This document shows positions 17,358-25,116 of a stretch of DNA of 49,455 nucleotides, in pieces. Each line of letters starts with the position of its first letter. Position 1 is the first letter of the stretch. Location of the stretch: positions 1 to 49,455 of the forward strand of contig CALMVQ010000176.1 in the NCBI GenBank assembly GCA_937873135.1. The letters run 5' to 3'. Under the pieces are notes generated by a model, which made no database searches, was not told where the DNA came from, and saw only the letters and a program-made list of their open reading frames with translations. The translations under genes and the position numbers were made by a program. The DNA comes from an uncultured Scytonema sp. Its GTDB lineage: Bacteria; Cyanobacteriota; Cyanobacteriia; Cyanobacteriales; Nostocaceae.

Positions 17358-17605
17358 ATTTTTTTAAGTACGGTGTACTTATCAAGATGCCGTACTTTAC
17401 TTAAAAATTAACATGGTTGATGGCGTTTTGCAATTGATAGGACTCAGCTTTAGACTTGCTTTTGTCTGGGTTCTACAAACTCACGTCTTAGAAAAAACGC
17501 AGAATATAACTGCTTCAAGGATCTCACCAACGAGTCAAATCACGCGTGCATCTATTGTTTTTAAAGGGAGATGAGTTCTTTTCATAAAAGTACCTTCACT
17601 CTGGG

Positions 17606-18096
17606 CTATTTTTTCTCAGGAGTGGTTGGTCGTTGTGCAGGGCGAATTGATACCGGGATTGTTTGGCTACCACGCTGGACTGTGAATGATAGAGATTCAC
17701 CGATGCGGCTGTTAGCAACAAGTTGTGCAACTTGTTCGGCTGTGGTAACTTGCTGTCCCGAAACTTTGGCAATCAAATCTCCCTGCTGTAAACCCGAGTA
17801 CATGCTGCTGGGGTATCGGGAAGAACACTCCAGATCAAAACTCCTTCAGTTTCAGGGACTTTGAAGCCGATATTAGGCTTTAAGTTCATTTGTTGAGCAG
17901 TTTTAGGAGTCAGCGTCACCATTTGAATTCCTAAGTAGGGACGTTGTGTTTGTTGAGAAGGTACTGGTTTAGCAGTTGTATGAGGAGTCGGAGATGTTAA
18001 TTGCGGGCTGGGACTTTCCGCGATCGCCGCCGTCGTTACTGCGCTTAACCCAGATGTCAGGAAAAAAGCTGTAGGTAAGATCGAGACAAGCTTCAT
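17606..18096 (-). pseudogene. Secreted PDZ-domain protein, frameshifted
   Basis: Translation from the ATG at 18096 gives a signal peptide (MKLVSILPTAFFLTSG and a hydrophobic continuation ending near AIAES), a Pro/Thr-rich linker and the start of an HtrA-type PDZ domain (RPYLGIQMVTLTPKTAQQMN). The frame is lost after LPDTPAA near 17801. The rest of the PDZ domain (YSGLQQGDLIAKVSGQQVTT to the end) is in another frame, ending at 17606. A 2-base insertion or 1-base deletion explains this. No trypsin-like protease domain is present, unlike HtrA/HhoA, so even the intact form would have been a periplasmic PDZ-only protein. A sequencing error cannot be excluded. Confidence 0.7.
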
Positions 18097-18239
18097 AATA
18101 TTGCTTGACCTTAAAAAAATCTCAGGTGTCAATCTAAATGTTGGCTCTCCATTAGGAAAGCGCGAGAGCGGTTTCACTTTTAGCAACATCAAATTTATCT
18201 CAAGTTGCAACTGTTAACCTTGAAAAAGAAATCAGTTTT

Positions 18240-18600
18240 TAGACGTGAGAGATGCAATTGTGACTGCGTCTTGAGAACTACCCCACGCATGAATTGGTGA
18301 GAACCCTTTTCTTATGTACAGATTTCTTATCGAAAAAATGGGTTTGAAACCCCGTTCTAGAAGGACGGCTTTTCTTCGACGTGAATAATGAGATTGTGGT
18401 ATATTAAAAGAGTCAGACAAGACGTTAAAACCTACTTCCGGACTGGAAGAAAGTCACGCCCGAAAACCTTGAGGAGACATCAATACGCCTTTTAAGGCAA
18501 ACGTATTGAGCCGCGCGTACCTGAATAGTCAGGATATTAAGACTGAAAGGTCTTAATAATCTCCGCTCCTTTAGGACGGAGAGTGTCAAGTACAGAACTC
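18240..18600. mobile_element. IS200/IS605-like terminal structures without a transposase gene
   Basis: No gene is found between the PDZ gene and asnS. The stretch holds hairpins of the kind found at the ends of cyanobacterial IS200/IS605-TnpB elements: CCGTTCT/AGGACGG at about 18353-18369 and CTCCGCTCCTTTAGGACGG followed by GAGTGTCAAG at about 18560-18592. A further stem (ATTAAGACTGAAAGGTCTTAAT) lies before the second. No tnpA or tnpB frame survives. The assignment rests on recalled end sequences only. Confidence 0.4.
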
Positions 18601-18652
18601 ATGTGTTGACGTTATGAAATTCTGAGTTATGACTCAACACCGAGATCCGAGA

Positions 18653-20044
18653 TTAAAACTCAGCATTCTGCGGTGTGCGTGGAAAGGGAATCACATCGCG
18701 GATATTTCCCATCCCTGTCATAAATTGCACGAGTCGTTCAAAACCCAGTCCAAAACCTGCATGGGGAACAGTACCATAGCGACGCAAATCGAGGTACCAC
18801 CACAAATCTTCTGTCTTCAAACCTTGAGATGTGATGCGGCGTTCGAGCACTTCAAGACGTTCTTCGCGCTGGGAACCACCAATAATTTCACCAATCTTGG
18901 GCGCGAGAATATCCATTGCGCGGACAGTGTTTTCATCGTCGTTCAAGCGCATGTAAAACGCTTTGATTTGGGCTGGATAATCAGTGACGATCACAGGCTT
19001 GTGGAAAAGTTGTTCGCAAAGATAGCGTTCGTGTTCTGACTGCAAGTCTAAACCCCAACTCACTGGATATTCAAACTTGACGTTGGCTTTTTCCAATAGG
19101 GCGATCGCCTTGGTGTAAGTTATGCGCTCGAATTGATTGTTGATAATGTTCTCCGCTGTGGCCAGTACCGTATTATCAATCCGCTGATTAAAAAATTCCA
19201 GATCTTCCGAGCAAGTTTCCATCACATATTGGAAAATGTACTTGAGAAACGCTTCGGCTAAATCCATATTTCCTTGAAGATTGCAGAACGCCATTTCTGG
19301 TTCTACCATCCAAAATTCTGCTAAGTGGCGGGAGGTGTTAGAGTTTTCAGCACGAAAGGTAGGACCAAAAGTGTAGACGTTACCAAACGCCATTGCCATG
19401 ACTTCTGCTTCTAACTGACCGCTCACTGTCAAATATGTTGGTCTACCAAAAAAGTCTTTACTATAATCTACAGCTTGGGTTTCCGTGTGCGGAACATCTT
19501 TGAGATTTAAACTGGTCACACAGAACAGTTCCCCTGCACCTTCACAGTCACTAGCGGTGATAATGGGAGTCTGCACCCACAAAAAGCCTCTTTCTTGGAA
19601 GAATTGGTGGATTGCGTTTGCACAGGCGTTTCTGAGGCGAAAAACTGCACCAAAGGAATTGGTACGCGATCGCAAATGTCCAATCGTTCGCAAAAACTCA
19701 AAGGAATGGCGTTTCTTTTGTAGGGGGTAAGTTTCAGGATCGGCTTCTCCGCAAACTTTCACCTTTTCTGCTTTCAACTCAACTCGTTGTCCTTTACCAA
19801 CAGAGGCCACCAGTACCCCAGCCACTTCCACAGAAGCACCTGTATTGAGTTTTTTCAAGATCTTGTCGTATTCTGGCAAATCCTGATCGAGGATAACCTG
19901 CAAATTAGCCAAGGATGAGCCGTCGTTAACTTCAATAAAAGTAAAATCTTTTAACTCCCGTTTCGTGCGAACCCAGCCTTGAACTATCAGCGACTCATCA
20001 GGTTGACCACTCCGCAATATTTCTACAATCCGTCGATTTACCAT
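18653..20044 (-). CDS. asnS: Asparaginyl-tRNA synthetase
   Basis: A class IIb aminoacyl-tRNA synthetase that charges tRNA-Asn. The start at 20044 gives 463 residues beginning [13 protein letters not shown]; the frame could start four codons earlier at 20056. An N-terminal OB-fold anticodon-binding domain ([20 protein letters not shown]) is followed by the catalytic core: motif 2 around [20 protein letters not shown] and motif 3 in [20 protein letters not shown], ending IPFPRTP. The ATG at 20044 lies one base beyond the stop codon of the upstream small gene (TAGTATG), so the two are probably translationally coupled. Length is normal for the family. Confidence 0.96.
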   Translation of the reverse strand: MVNRRIVEILRSGQPDESLIVQGWVRTKRELKDFTFIEVNDGSSLANLQVILDQDLPEYDKILKKLNTGASVEVAGVLVASVGKGQRVELKAEKVKVCGEADPETYPLQKKRHSFEFLRTIGHLRSRTNSFGAVFRLRNACANAIHQFFQERGFLWVQTPIITASDCEGAGELFCVTSLNLKDVPHTETQAVDYSKDFFGRPTYLTVSGQLEAEVMAMAFGNVYTFGPTFRAENSNTSRHLAEFWMVEPEMAFCNLQGNMDLAEAFLKYIFQYVMETCSEDLEFFNQRIDNTVLATAENIINNQFERITYTKAIALLEKANVKFEYPVSWGLDLQSEHERYLCEQLFHKPVIVTDYPAQIKAFYMRLNDDENTVRAMDILAPKIGEIIGGSQREERLEVLERRITSQGLKTEDLWWYLDLRRYGTVPHAGFGLGFERLVQFMTGMGNIRDVIPFPRTPQNAEF

Positions 20045-20045
20045 A

Positions 20046-20423
20046 CTATCCAGCACTAGACTTTAATATCCAGCCTATGATAACGCCCAATCCGCCAAAA
20101 CGGACGGCTTGCCAGAAAGGTTCCTTAAGGCTTCCCCAAGAAAATAACTGACTTTCTAGGTTCAGTTCTAGCACTTCTAACTGCTGTTTAATTTGCCTGA
20201 GTTCCGCATTAATTTCTGGAGTCTGGTATTTCTTCTGCTGATTGAGTTGTTTGCGGCGCTGTTGTAATTCTGCTTGAGATGACTTGTCACGTTGTACTTG
20301 AGTGTAGCGTTCTTTCAATGTGACAAGCGATCGCTCTACAAGCAAAAATTCTTGCTCAAAATCTCTGTCAAGATTTTCCCCTGGTTCTTTTGATGAATTG
20401 CTCGGATTTTGCGGCGGCTTCAT
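20046..20423 (-). CDS. Conserved cyanobacterial coiled-coil protein with a C-terminal membrane segment
   Basis: A 125-residue protein of unknown function. The middle (about 30-90) is a Gln/Glu/Lys-rich coiled coil with repeated leucines. The C-terminus has a short hydrophobic segment ([18 protein letters not shown]), suggesting a tail anchor in a membrane. It overlaps or abuts asnS directly downstream (stop TAG, 1 base, ATG), which points to a shared transcript. I do not recognise a named domain. Confidence 0.65.
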   Translation of the reverse strand: MKPPQNPSNSSKEPGENLDRDFEQEFLLVERSLVTLKERYTQVQRDKSSQAELQQRRKQLNQQKKYQTPEINAELRQIKQQLEVLELNLESQLFSWGSLKEPFWQAVRFGGLGVIIGWILKSSAG

Positions 20424-20480
20424 TTTTAAGTAGTACAGTAAGATTAAAGGCTTTTAGCACTCCCCAAAGGCGCTATAGCT

Positions 20481-20792
20481 ATGTCAACGTTATTTTTCCC
20501 TCTAGTTATGTCTCAATCAACTCAAGCGCCTAAAATCAGTCAAATGAGTGAATTTAGTACTATAGAATTAGCCCAAGCTCTTATAGAGAGGTTGAGCATC
20601 TCTCCCAACGATTGGCATCGCCTCAAGTCTAACCGCAAAGTTCGCGCTAGCGAGCAAACCGCAGCGGCGCTTGTGTTTCTTCTCAAAGATGAACCACTTG
20701 AAGCCTTACAAAGACTTCAACAAGCAACTGGTTGGTTAGACCGTTCTCTTTGTGCACCACCCTGCCCGACTCATGGACACAAGGGGGAGTAG
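20481..20792 (+). CDS. DUF6439-like small protein
   Basis: A 103-residue protein resembling a conserved cyanobacterial family (I believe DUF6439): ELAQALIERLSISPNDWHRL, AAALVFLLKDEPLEALQRLQ and the ending GWLDRSLCAPPCPTHG. Function unknown. The first ATG is at 20481; an internal ATG at 20508 (MSQSTQAPK) is an equally good start, since neither has a strong ribosome-binding site. It is divergent from the coiled-coil gene and converges on the RsbW-like gene. Confidence 0.75.
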   Translation: MSTLFFPLVMSQSTQAPKISQMSEFSTIELAQALIERLSISPNDWHRLKSNRKVRASEQTAAALVFLLKDEPLEALQRLQQATGWLDRSLCAPPCPTHGHKGE

Positions 20793-20840
20793 GAATTGTG
20801 AGTTGTTCGTTGTCAAAAACTCCTCCTATCACCCCCCTAA

Positions 20841-21293
20841 TTAGCGTCTTAAAGCTAATCTAGGTCGATTCTCTAATTGTTTACATAGCCTTAATTCTGT
20901 ACCTCTTCTATTCCACTCAACCCGATCAAAGATTTGGTGGAGAATACACAAACCACGGCCGCTTTCTGCTTCATCCGGCGGTAAATATTCTGTTGGATCT
21001 GGATCTCCTTCTGAAGTTGAGCGATTAAAACCGCCACCTTGGTCTGATATTATCCACCAATATTGAGTATCTATTAAAGAGAAACGAACTATGACTCTTT
21101 TACCTGGATCGAGATTATTACCGTGTTTAGCTGCGTTAACTAAGGCTTCTTGAAGTCCTAGCCGCAGTTCGGCTTGCAATTTCAGTGGAATCTCTGCCAA
21201 CAGTAAGTCTAAGATTGGACAGAGATATAGAGTTGAGGCAAAAGTAATTGTGCCCCAATTACGTGTAACTGGACGGAGGGAAATAGTTATCAC
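20841..21293 (-). CDS. RsbW-like ATP-binding protein (anti-sigma factor / serine kinase type)
   Basis: A 150-residue GHKL-ATPase domain protein. The N box is GLQEALVNAAKHGN, the G1 box SDQGGGF and the G2 box ESGRGLCIL. Such single-domain ATPases of the HATPase_c_2 group act as serine kinases or anti-sigma factors in partner-switching systems, phosphorylating an STAS-domain antagonist. No antagonist, phosphatase or sigma factor gene lies nearby, so the partner is unknown. The upstream spacer of 678 bases has no gene. Confidence 0.85.
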   Translation of the reverse strand: MITISLRPVTRNWGTITFASTLYLCPILDLLLAEIPLKLQAELRLGLQEALVNAAKHGNNLDPGKRVIVRFSLIDTQYWWIISDQGGGFNRSTSEGDPDPTEYLPPDEAESGRGLCILHQIFDRVEWNRRGTELRLCKQLENRPRLALRR

Positions 21294-21663
21294 AAGAGAA
21301 ACCCCATAGCTTCCGCACGTTAGCTAGGCATCAGTTTGCTGTAACAGGCACCCTGCGAAGAATTGAGGTGGTCGTGTTGCCTTCAAACTTGCGTCTTCAG
21401 ATGTAAGCATTCTTCTATTGTGCCGTCATTGATCAACCAGAAAGTCTTAGCAGTATACTTTTTTTGCTACTGCTGAACCCTTACAAGTCATGCTTGGGCA
21501 CCATTGTTCCAAATCGTAGAGCTAATTGCTTACTTTAAGAACTAGATTTTCAAAATGTTAAGGAGCATCGACTTTAACTTTATAATATCGAATTGCTTCC
21601 ATATAACTTAGATTCAATGAAGCTACTATAGCAATTAGCAACTAAGAAGATGCTTTCAATTTA

Positions 21664-21685
21664 AAAGAGTATTTTCATACTCTTT
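21664..21685. terminator. Hairpin AAAGAGTAT / ATACTCTTT
   Basis: A perfect 9-base-pair stem with a 4-base loop lies in the 678-base spacer 21294-21971. On the minus strand the loop is GAAA and the stem is followed by TTTAAATT, like a weak intrinsic terminator. Apart from this and the hairpin at 21902, no gene is seen in the spacer. Confidence 0.45.
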
Positions 21686-21901
21686 CTTGTACTAATTTGC
21701 TAATCGAGAAACTCAATAAATATATTTGAGCAACCCATGCAACTTCAATTGTTTACTTAATAGGGAACTATACTTTTATCTTAAATCAATTTTAGCATTT
21801 TTACTATGTGTTCGACTAGAAATTTTTGGGTTGAGTTTTTATAAACGACTGATACTCGCTGTGTTGAGTTCGTAGTAAGGACGAGAGCTAAAAGCAATTG
21901 A

Positions 21902-21924
21902 CTTCTCCAACACAATTGGAGAAG
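21902..21924 (-). terminator. Hairpin downstream of rlmD
   Basis: A perfect 9-base-pair stem (CTTCTCCAA / TTGGAGAAG) with a 5-base loop lies 48 bases beyond the rlmD stop. There is no strong T-tract, so it is at best a weak intrinsic terminator. Confidence 0.5.
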
Positions 21925-21971
21925 AAGTCTCAAACCTTTGTCAATACGGCGATGTCCCCTCGCTTCGGTGT

Positions 21972-23339
21972 TCACAGACGACGTTCCAGAAAAGCTGCGG
22001 CTTCAACATGAGCTGTTTGGGGGAAAAAATCAGCAGGCTGTACCCGTGTGATACTATATACTCCGTTTTCACAAAGTAATTTTAAGTCACGGGCAAGGGT
22101 GGCAACTTTACAACTCACGTAAACGATTTTCTGCGGAAGTGATCGCAATAAAGTTTCGATGACGACGCGATCGCAACCCTTACGAGGTGGATCTAGCAAA
22201 ACAATATCCGGCACTATTTCCATCTGAGGTAGTAACTTTTCCACCGGCCCAGTCATAAAATTTACATTATTAATCTGATTATTTTGAGCATTTAAAATCG
22301 CCAGTTCCACTGCTTCTGGTTGCAGTTCTAACCCTGTGGCTTGCCTGACTTGTTTCGCCAGTGGTAAAGTTAACGTCCCAATTCCACAGTAAGTATCAAG
22401 GAGTACTTCACTCCCAAGTAAATTCAGTTCTGACTGAATGACCTCTAATAATGCCTCTGCTGTCTCTGTATAAACTTGGAAAAACGTATCTGAGCCCACC
22501 TGAAATTCCAGTCCGGCAAATTTTTCTCGCAGGTAGGGAAGTCCGGCAATGCAACGTGTTTGGGAACCAAAAATAGTATTGGTAAGCTCCTGATTGCGGT
22601 TTAAAGACACTCCTACCAAGTGGGGGTAGCGATTTAACCACTCTTGTGCTTGGTCTTGAATCCTAGGTAAATTCCAGTCCTTTACAACCAACGTCAGCAA
22701 CATTTCCCCAGTGCGGCGACCAATGCGTAAGCTGAGATGGCGTACATCACCTGTGTGACGCTGTTCGTTGTAAATTTGCCAACCTCGCTTTTGGATATCT
22801 TGCTTGACTTCTAAAAGGAGTGGATTTAATCGTTGGTCTTGCACTGGACATTGATTTAAGTTAATTAATTGGTGGCTGCCTTTTTGGTAGTAACCTGCTT
22901 GAACCTGTCCAGTGCGAGATCTGCCTAGAGGATAAGTGGCTTTGTTCCGATAGCCCAAAGGTGAGAAAGCTGCTAATACCGGATCTACTGGTGGTGCAAC
23001 AAAACCACCAATGCGTTCCAAAGCTTGAACAACTTGATTGCGCTTAGCTTCTAGCTGGTACTCATAATCAATATGTTGCCACTGGCAACCACCACACTTA
23101 TCAGCCACAATACAACTAGGTTGAATGCGATGGGGAGAGGGTTGTAACAGTTGTTGTCGTTTGCCTTGGGCGTATTTAGGTTTGACATGTACCAGACGAA
23201 CAAGAACGCGATCGCCAGGTACAGTATCAGGTACAAAAACTACCAAGTCATCCGAACGTCCTACGCCATCTCCAGTGTCACTCAAGTCTGTAACTGTGAC
23301 TTCAGTCAAGTCACCCTGTTGCCATGTTTTTATCGTCAT
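21972..23339 (-). CDS. rlmD: 23S rRNA (uracil-C5)-methyltransferase RlmD-type
   Basis: A 455-residue class of RNA m5U methyltransferase (RumA/RlmD, related to TrmA and RlmC). An N-terminal TRAM domain (about 1-55) is followed by the 4Fe-4S cysteines in CIVADKCGGCQW plus NLNQCP near 160. The C-terminal Rossmann domain has LDTYCGIGTLTLPLAKQV for SAM binding, LLDPPRKG, and the catalytic Cys in YVSCKVATLARDL. Modification of U1939 in 23S rRNA is the established role of RlmD; which uracil is modified in cyanobacteria is not shown by the sequence. It is divergent from apcD. Confidence 0.9.
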   Translation of the reverse strand: MTIKTWQQGDLTEVTVTDLSDTGDGVGRSDDLVVFVPDTVPGDRVLVRLVHVKPKYAQGKRQQLLQPSPHRIQPSCIVADKCGGCQWQHIDYEYQLEAKRNQVVQALERIGGFVAPPVDPVLAAFSPLGYRNKATYPLGRSRTGQVQAGYYQKGSHQLINLNQCPVQDQRLNPLLLEVKQDIQKRGWQIYNEQRHTGDVRHLSLRIGRRTGEMLLTLVVKDWNLPRIQDQAQEWLNRYPHLVGVSLNRNQELTNTIFGSQTRCIAGLPYLREKFAGLEFQVGSDTFFQVYTETAEALLEVIQSELNLLGSEVLLDTYCGIGTLTLPLAKQVRQATGLELQPEAVELAILNAQNNQINNVNFMTGPVEKLLPQMEIVPDIVLLDPPRKGCDRVVIETLLRSLPQKIVYVSCKVATLARDLKLLCENGVYSITRVQPADFFPQTAHVEAAAFLERRL

Positions 23340-23545
23340 TTGTCATGCATTACTTAGAGAGTAGACAGTCGGCACGTAGTGAGTCCAGTCAGAAACCTAC
23401 AGGTTCGTGGTTAACAATCAACAACTGACAATTAACAACAGAAACCTTTTAACCACTAACGACCAACATCTCTCCTATACCTCTTCACTTGTGTACTCAA
23501 GACTCGTTAAACTAGCAATTAATAATTTATATTTTTGCGACAATC

Positions 23546-24031
23546 ATGACTGTAGTAAGCCAAGTCATTCTCCAAGCCGACGACCAACTGCGTTATCCCA
23601 GCAGTGGCGAACTCAAGAATATCAAAGATTTTTTGCAAACCGGCACACAAAGGATACGAATTGCCTCAACCCTAGCTGAAAATGAAAAAAAGTTAGTTCA
23701 GGAAGCTACTAAACAGCTTTGGCAGAAGCGTCCCGACTTTATCGCGCCAGGAGGTAATGCTTACGGTGAACGTCAGCGTGCTTTGTGCGTCCGCGACTAC
23801 GGTTGGTACCTGCGCCTAATTACCTACGGTGTGCTTGCCGGAGACAAAGATCCAATTGAAAAAATTGGTTTGATTGGTGTGCGGGAAATGTACAACTCAC
23901 TTGGCGTTCCTGTACCTGGAATGGTAGAAGCCATCAACTGTTTGAAAAAAGCCTCCCTTGACTTACTGAGTGCGGAAGATGCATCTGCTGCAGCACCTTA
24001 CTTTGATTACGTCATTCAAGCAATGTCTTGA
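23546..24031 (+). CDS. apcD: Allophycocyanin-B alpha subunit
   Basis: A 161-residue phycobiliprotein of the phycobilisome core; ApcD is a terminal emitter that passes energy mainly to photosystem I. Cys81 in [14 protein letters not shown] is the phycocyanobilin attachment site. Residues such as [20 protein letters not shown] and the ending [10 protein letters not shown] fit ApcD better than ApcA (which has ARYLSPGEL and CLRDLDYY). It stands alone, away from the apcABC cluster, as usual for apcD. The translation start at 23546 gives the expected length. Confidence 0.93.
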   Translation: MTVVSQVILQADDQLRYPSSGELKNIKDFLQTGTQRIRIASTLAENEKKLVQEATKQLWQKRPDFIAPGGNAYGERQRALCVRDYGWYLRLITYGVLAGDKDPIEKIGLIGVREMYNSLGVPVPGMVEAINCLKKASLDLLSAEDASAAAPYFDYVIQAMS

Positions 24032-24095
24032 TATAAAGCATCTGCTGTATCAGAATCCGGTTCCATCTGCTAAAGTGAGTGCAAAATATTAGCAC

Positions 24096-24124
24096 TTAAC
24101 AACAATAGTAGTATAGTCTATTAT
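24096..24124 (+). promoter_or_regulatory. Sigma-70-type promoter of the candidate 6S RNA
   Basis: TTAACA (24096-24101) and TATTAT (24119-24124) are separated by exactly 17 bases. The predicted transcription start is about 24131, just before a structured sequence with no open frame. No gene follows for nearly 1 kb, so this promoter most likely serves a non-coding RNA. Confidence 0.55.
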
Positions 24125-24130
24125 ACCTTC

Positions 24131-24316
24131 CCCACACTTGGTAGTGCCTCTCTTGAATTGCTGTCAGGGTACCAACAAATTGTGGGGAAATTTTATTAGG
24201 TAATGAGGAAGTCGTTAAGCTTAATGCCCTTTGTCCCGACTATGATGCAGTACATATGTCGCGCCAAGCAACTTGAGGTTACATACCCCGGAGAACCACT
24301 CCTTAAAGCCATTAAC
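24131..24316 (+). ncRNA. Candidate 6S RNA
   Basis: Starting at the predicted start, about 185 bases fold like a 6S RNA. An outer stem pairs GG(T)AGTG (24140-24146) with CACTCC (24297-24302), and CTCT with GGAG just inside. TTGCT (24158-24162) pairs with AGCAA (24267-24271), and an apical hairpin pairs AGTCG (24210) with CGACT (24241). The 3' side GAGGTTACATACCCC resembles the region after the central bubble in other 6S RNAs. 6S RNA binds the vegetative RNA polymerase and releases it by product-RNA synthesis. An alternative 5' hairpin (CCCCACA / TGTGGGG) is also possible. In other cyanobacteria 6S lies near purK; here purL follows. Fold and length are the only evidence. Confidence 0.45.
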
Positions 24317-24318
24317 AA

Positions 24319-24350
24319 AACGCCAACAGTCTTTTAGGCTGTCGGCGGTT
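24319..24350 (+). terminator. Hairpin after the candidate 6S RNA
   Basis: CGCCAACAG pairs with CTGTCGGCG across a short loop containing CTTTTAG, with one mismatch. It lies a few bases after the expected 3' end of the candidate RNA and may terminate it, although no long T-tract follows. Confidence 0.45.
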
Positions 24351-24984
24351 AGTGTGTTCCCTATTAATGACTCGGCTAGAGTTCAATTGTTTACAATCAT
24401 CTCAATACGTCTATTACATGCATACGATCTTTATCATGAACGCCCGTGATTGTTATCACAACATTACTTCAGTAAAACTGTAGGTGTTAGAGTTCTTTGC
24501 TTTTCCGCCTCGGTGTATTTATGCATGTTATTAAGTTTTTGACTGTAACGCAGATGACAAATTTTGAAGTTATAGAGCAATTCGTGCTTACGAACGTACA
24601 ACGAATGCCTTGTGAATGTTGAGTGTCAAGTGTCAAGAGCAACGACGATTTTTTCAAATTTCATATCATGTCCGCCTAATTGCCCATTATAAAAACCTCT
24701 CCCTTGTCTCCAACGAGAGCGCATCCATCTTAATGATGGGTATTCGACAGGACACACTATCAAACAATCAAAAAAGATTGCTGTAGAGAAATTAACTAGA
24801 CGTGAATGAGCAAGGACACTCCTACCGCTTCGATTGTGATACTTACTTAATGCAGTGCTTTGAAAAAAATTCCGGATATTTTTAGTGCTTTGGCACTTGC
24901 CTGGAAATAAAATACCAAAGAGTGACGCTCGTTCCGAAGCTACGAACGTCGTTCGCCCTTGGGTCTTTATTTGGGAGAAGATAT

Positions 24985-25041
24985 CGCTCCGCTCGGAGCG
25001 CCCTTGGCGTCTAGAAAGAGTGAGAGGACTCGCTCTTTAGA
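24985..25041. repeat. Two hairpins in the purL leader
   Basis: CGCTCCG / CGGAGCG (24985-25000) is a perfect 7-base-pair stem with a 2-base loop. It is followed by an imperfect stem at 25010-25041 (TCTAGAAAGAGTGAG against CTCGCTCTTTAGA). Both lie 75-130 bases before purL. The region 24351-24984 has no convincing gene or RNA. The hairpins may be a dispersed repeat or an mRNA-leader structure. Confidence 0.5.
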
Positions 25042-25116
25042 CATAAGCAATCTAAGGCGCTTATTTCATGAAGAAATTAGTAAAATAATTATCTGTCCCC
25101 TTGGTGCATTACTGCC

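Noticed and set aside
17571-17864. Plus-strand 97-residue frame
   Set aside because: It is antisense to the frameshifted PDZ gene, whose two frames show clear domain similarity.
21781-21975. Minus-strand 64-residue open frame after rlmD
   Set aside because: It overlaps the rlmD stop, contains the terminator-like hairpin, and has no recognisable protein pattern.
24131-24316. tmRNA, RNase P RNA or SRP RNA
   Set aside because: None of the hallmark sequences (tag reading frame with alanine-type ends, the GAGGAAAGTCCGGGC block, or the GGAAGGAAGCAGC loop) is present.
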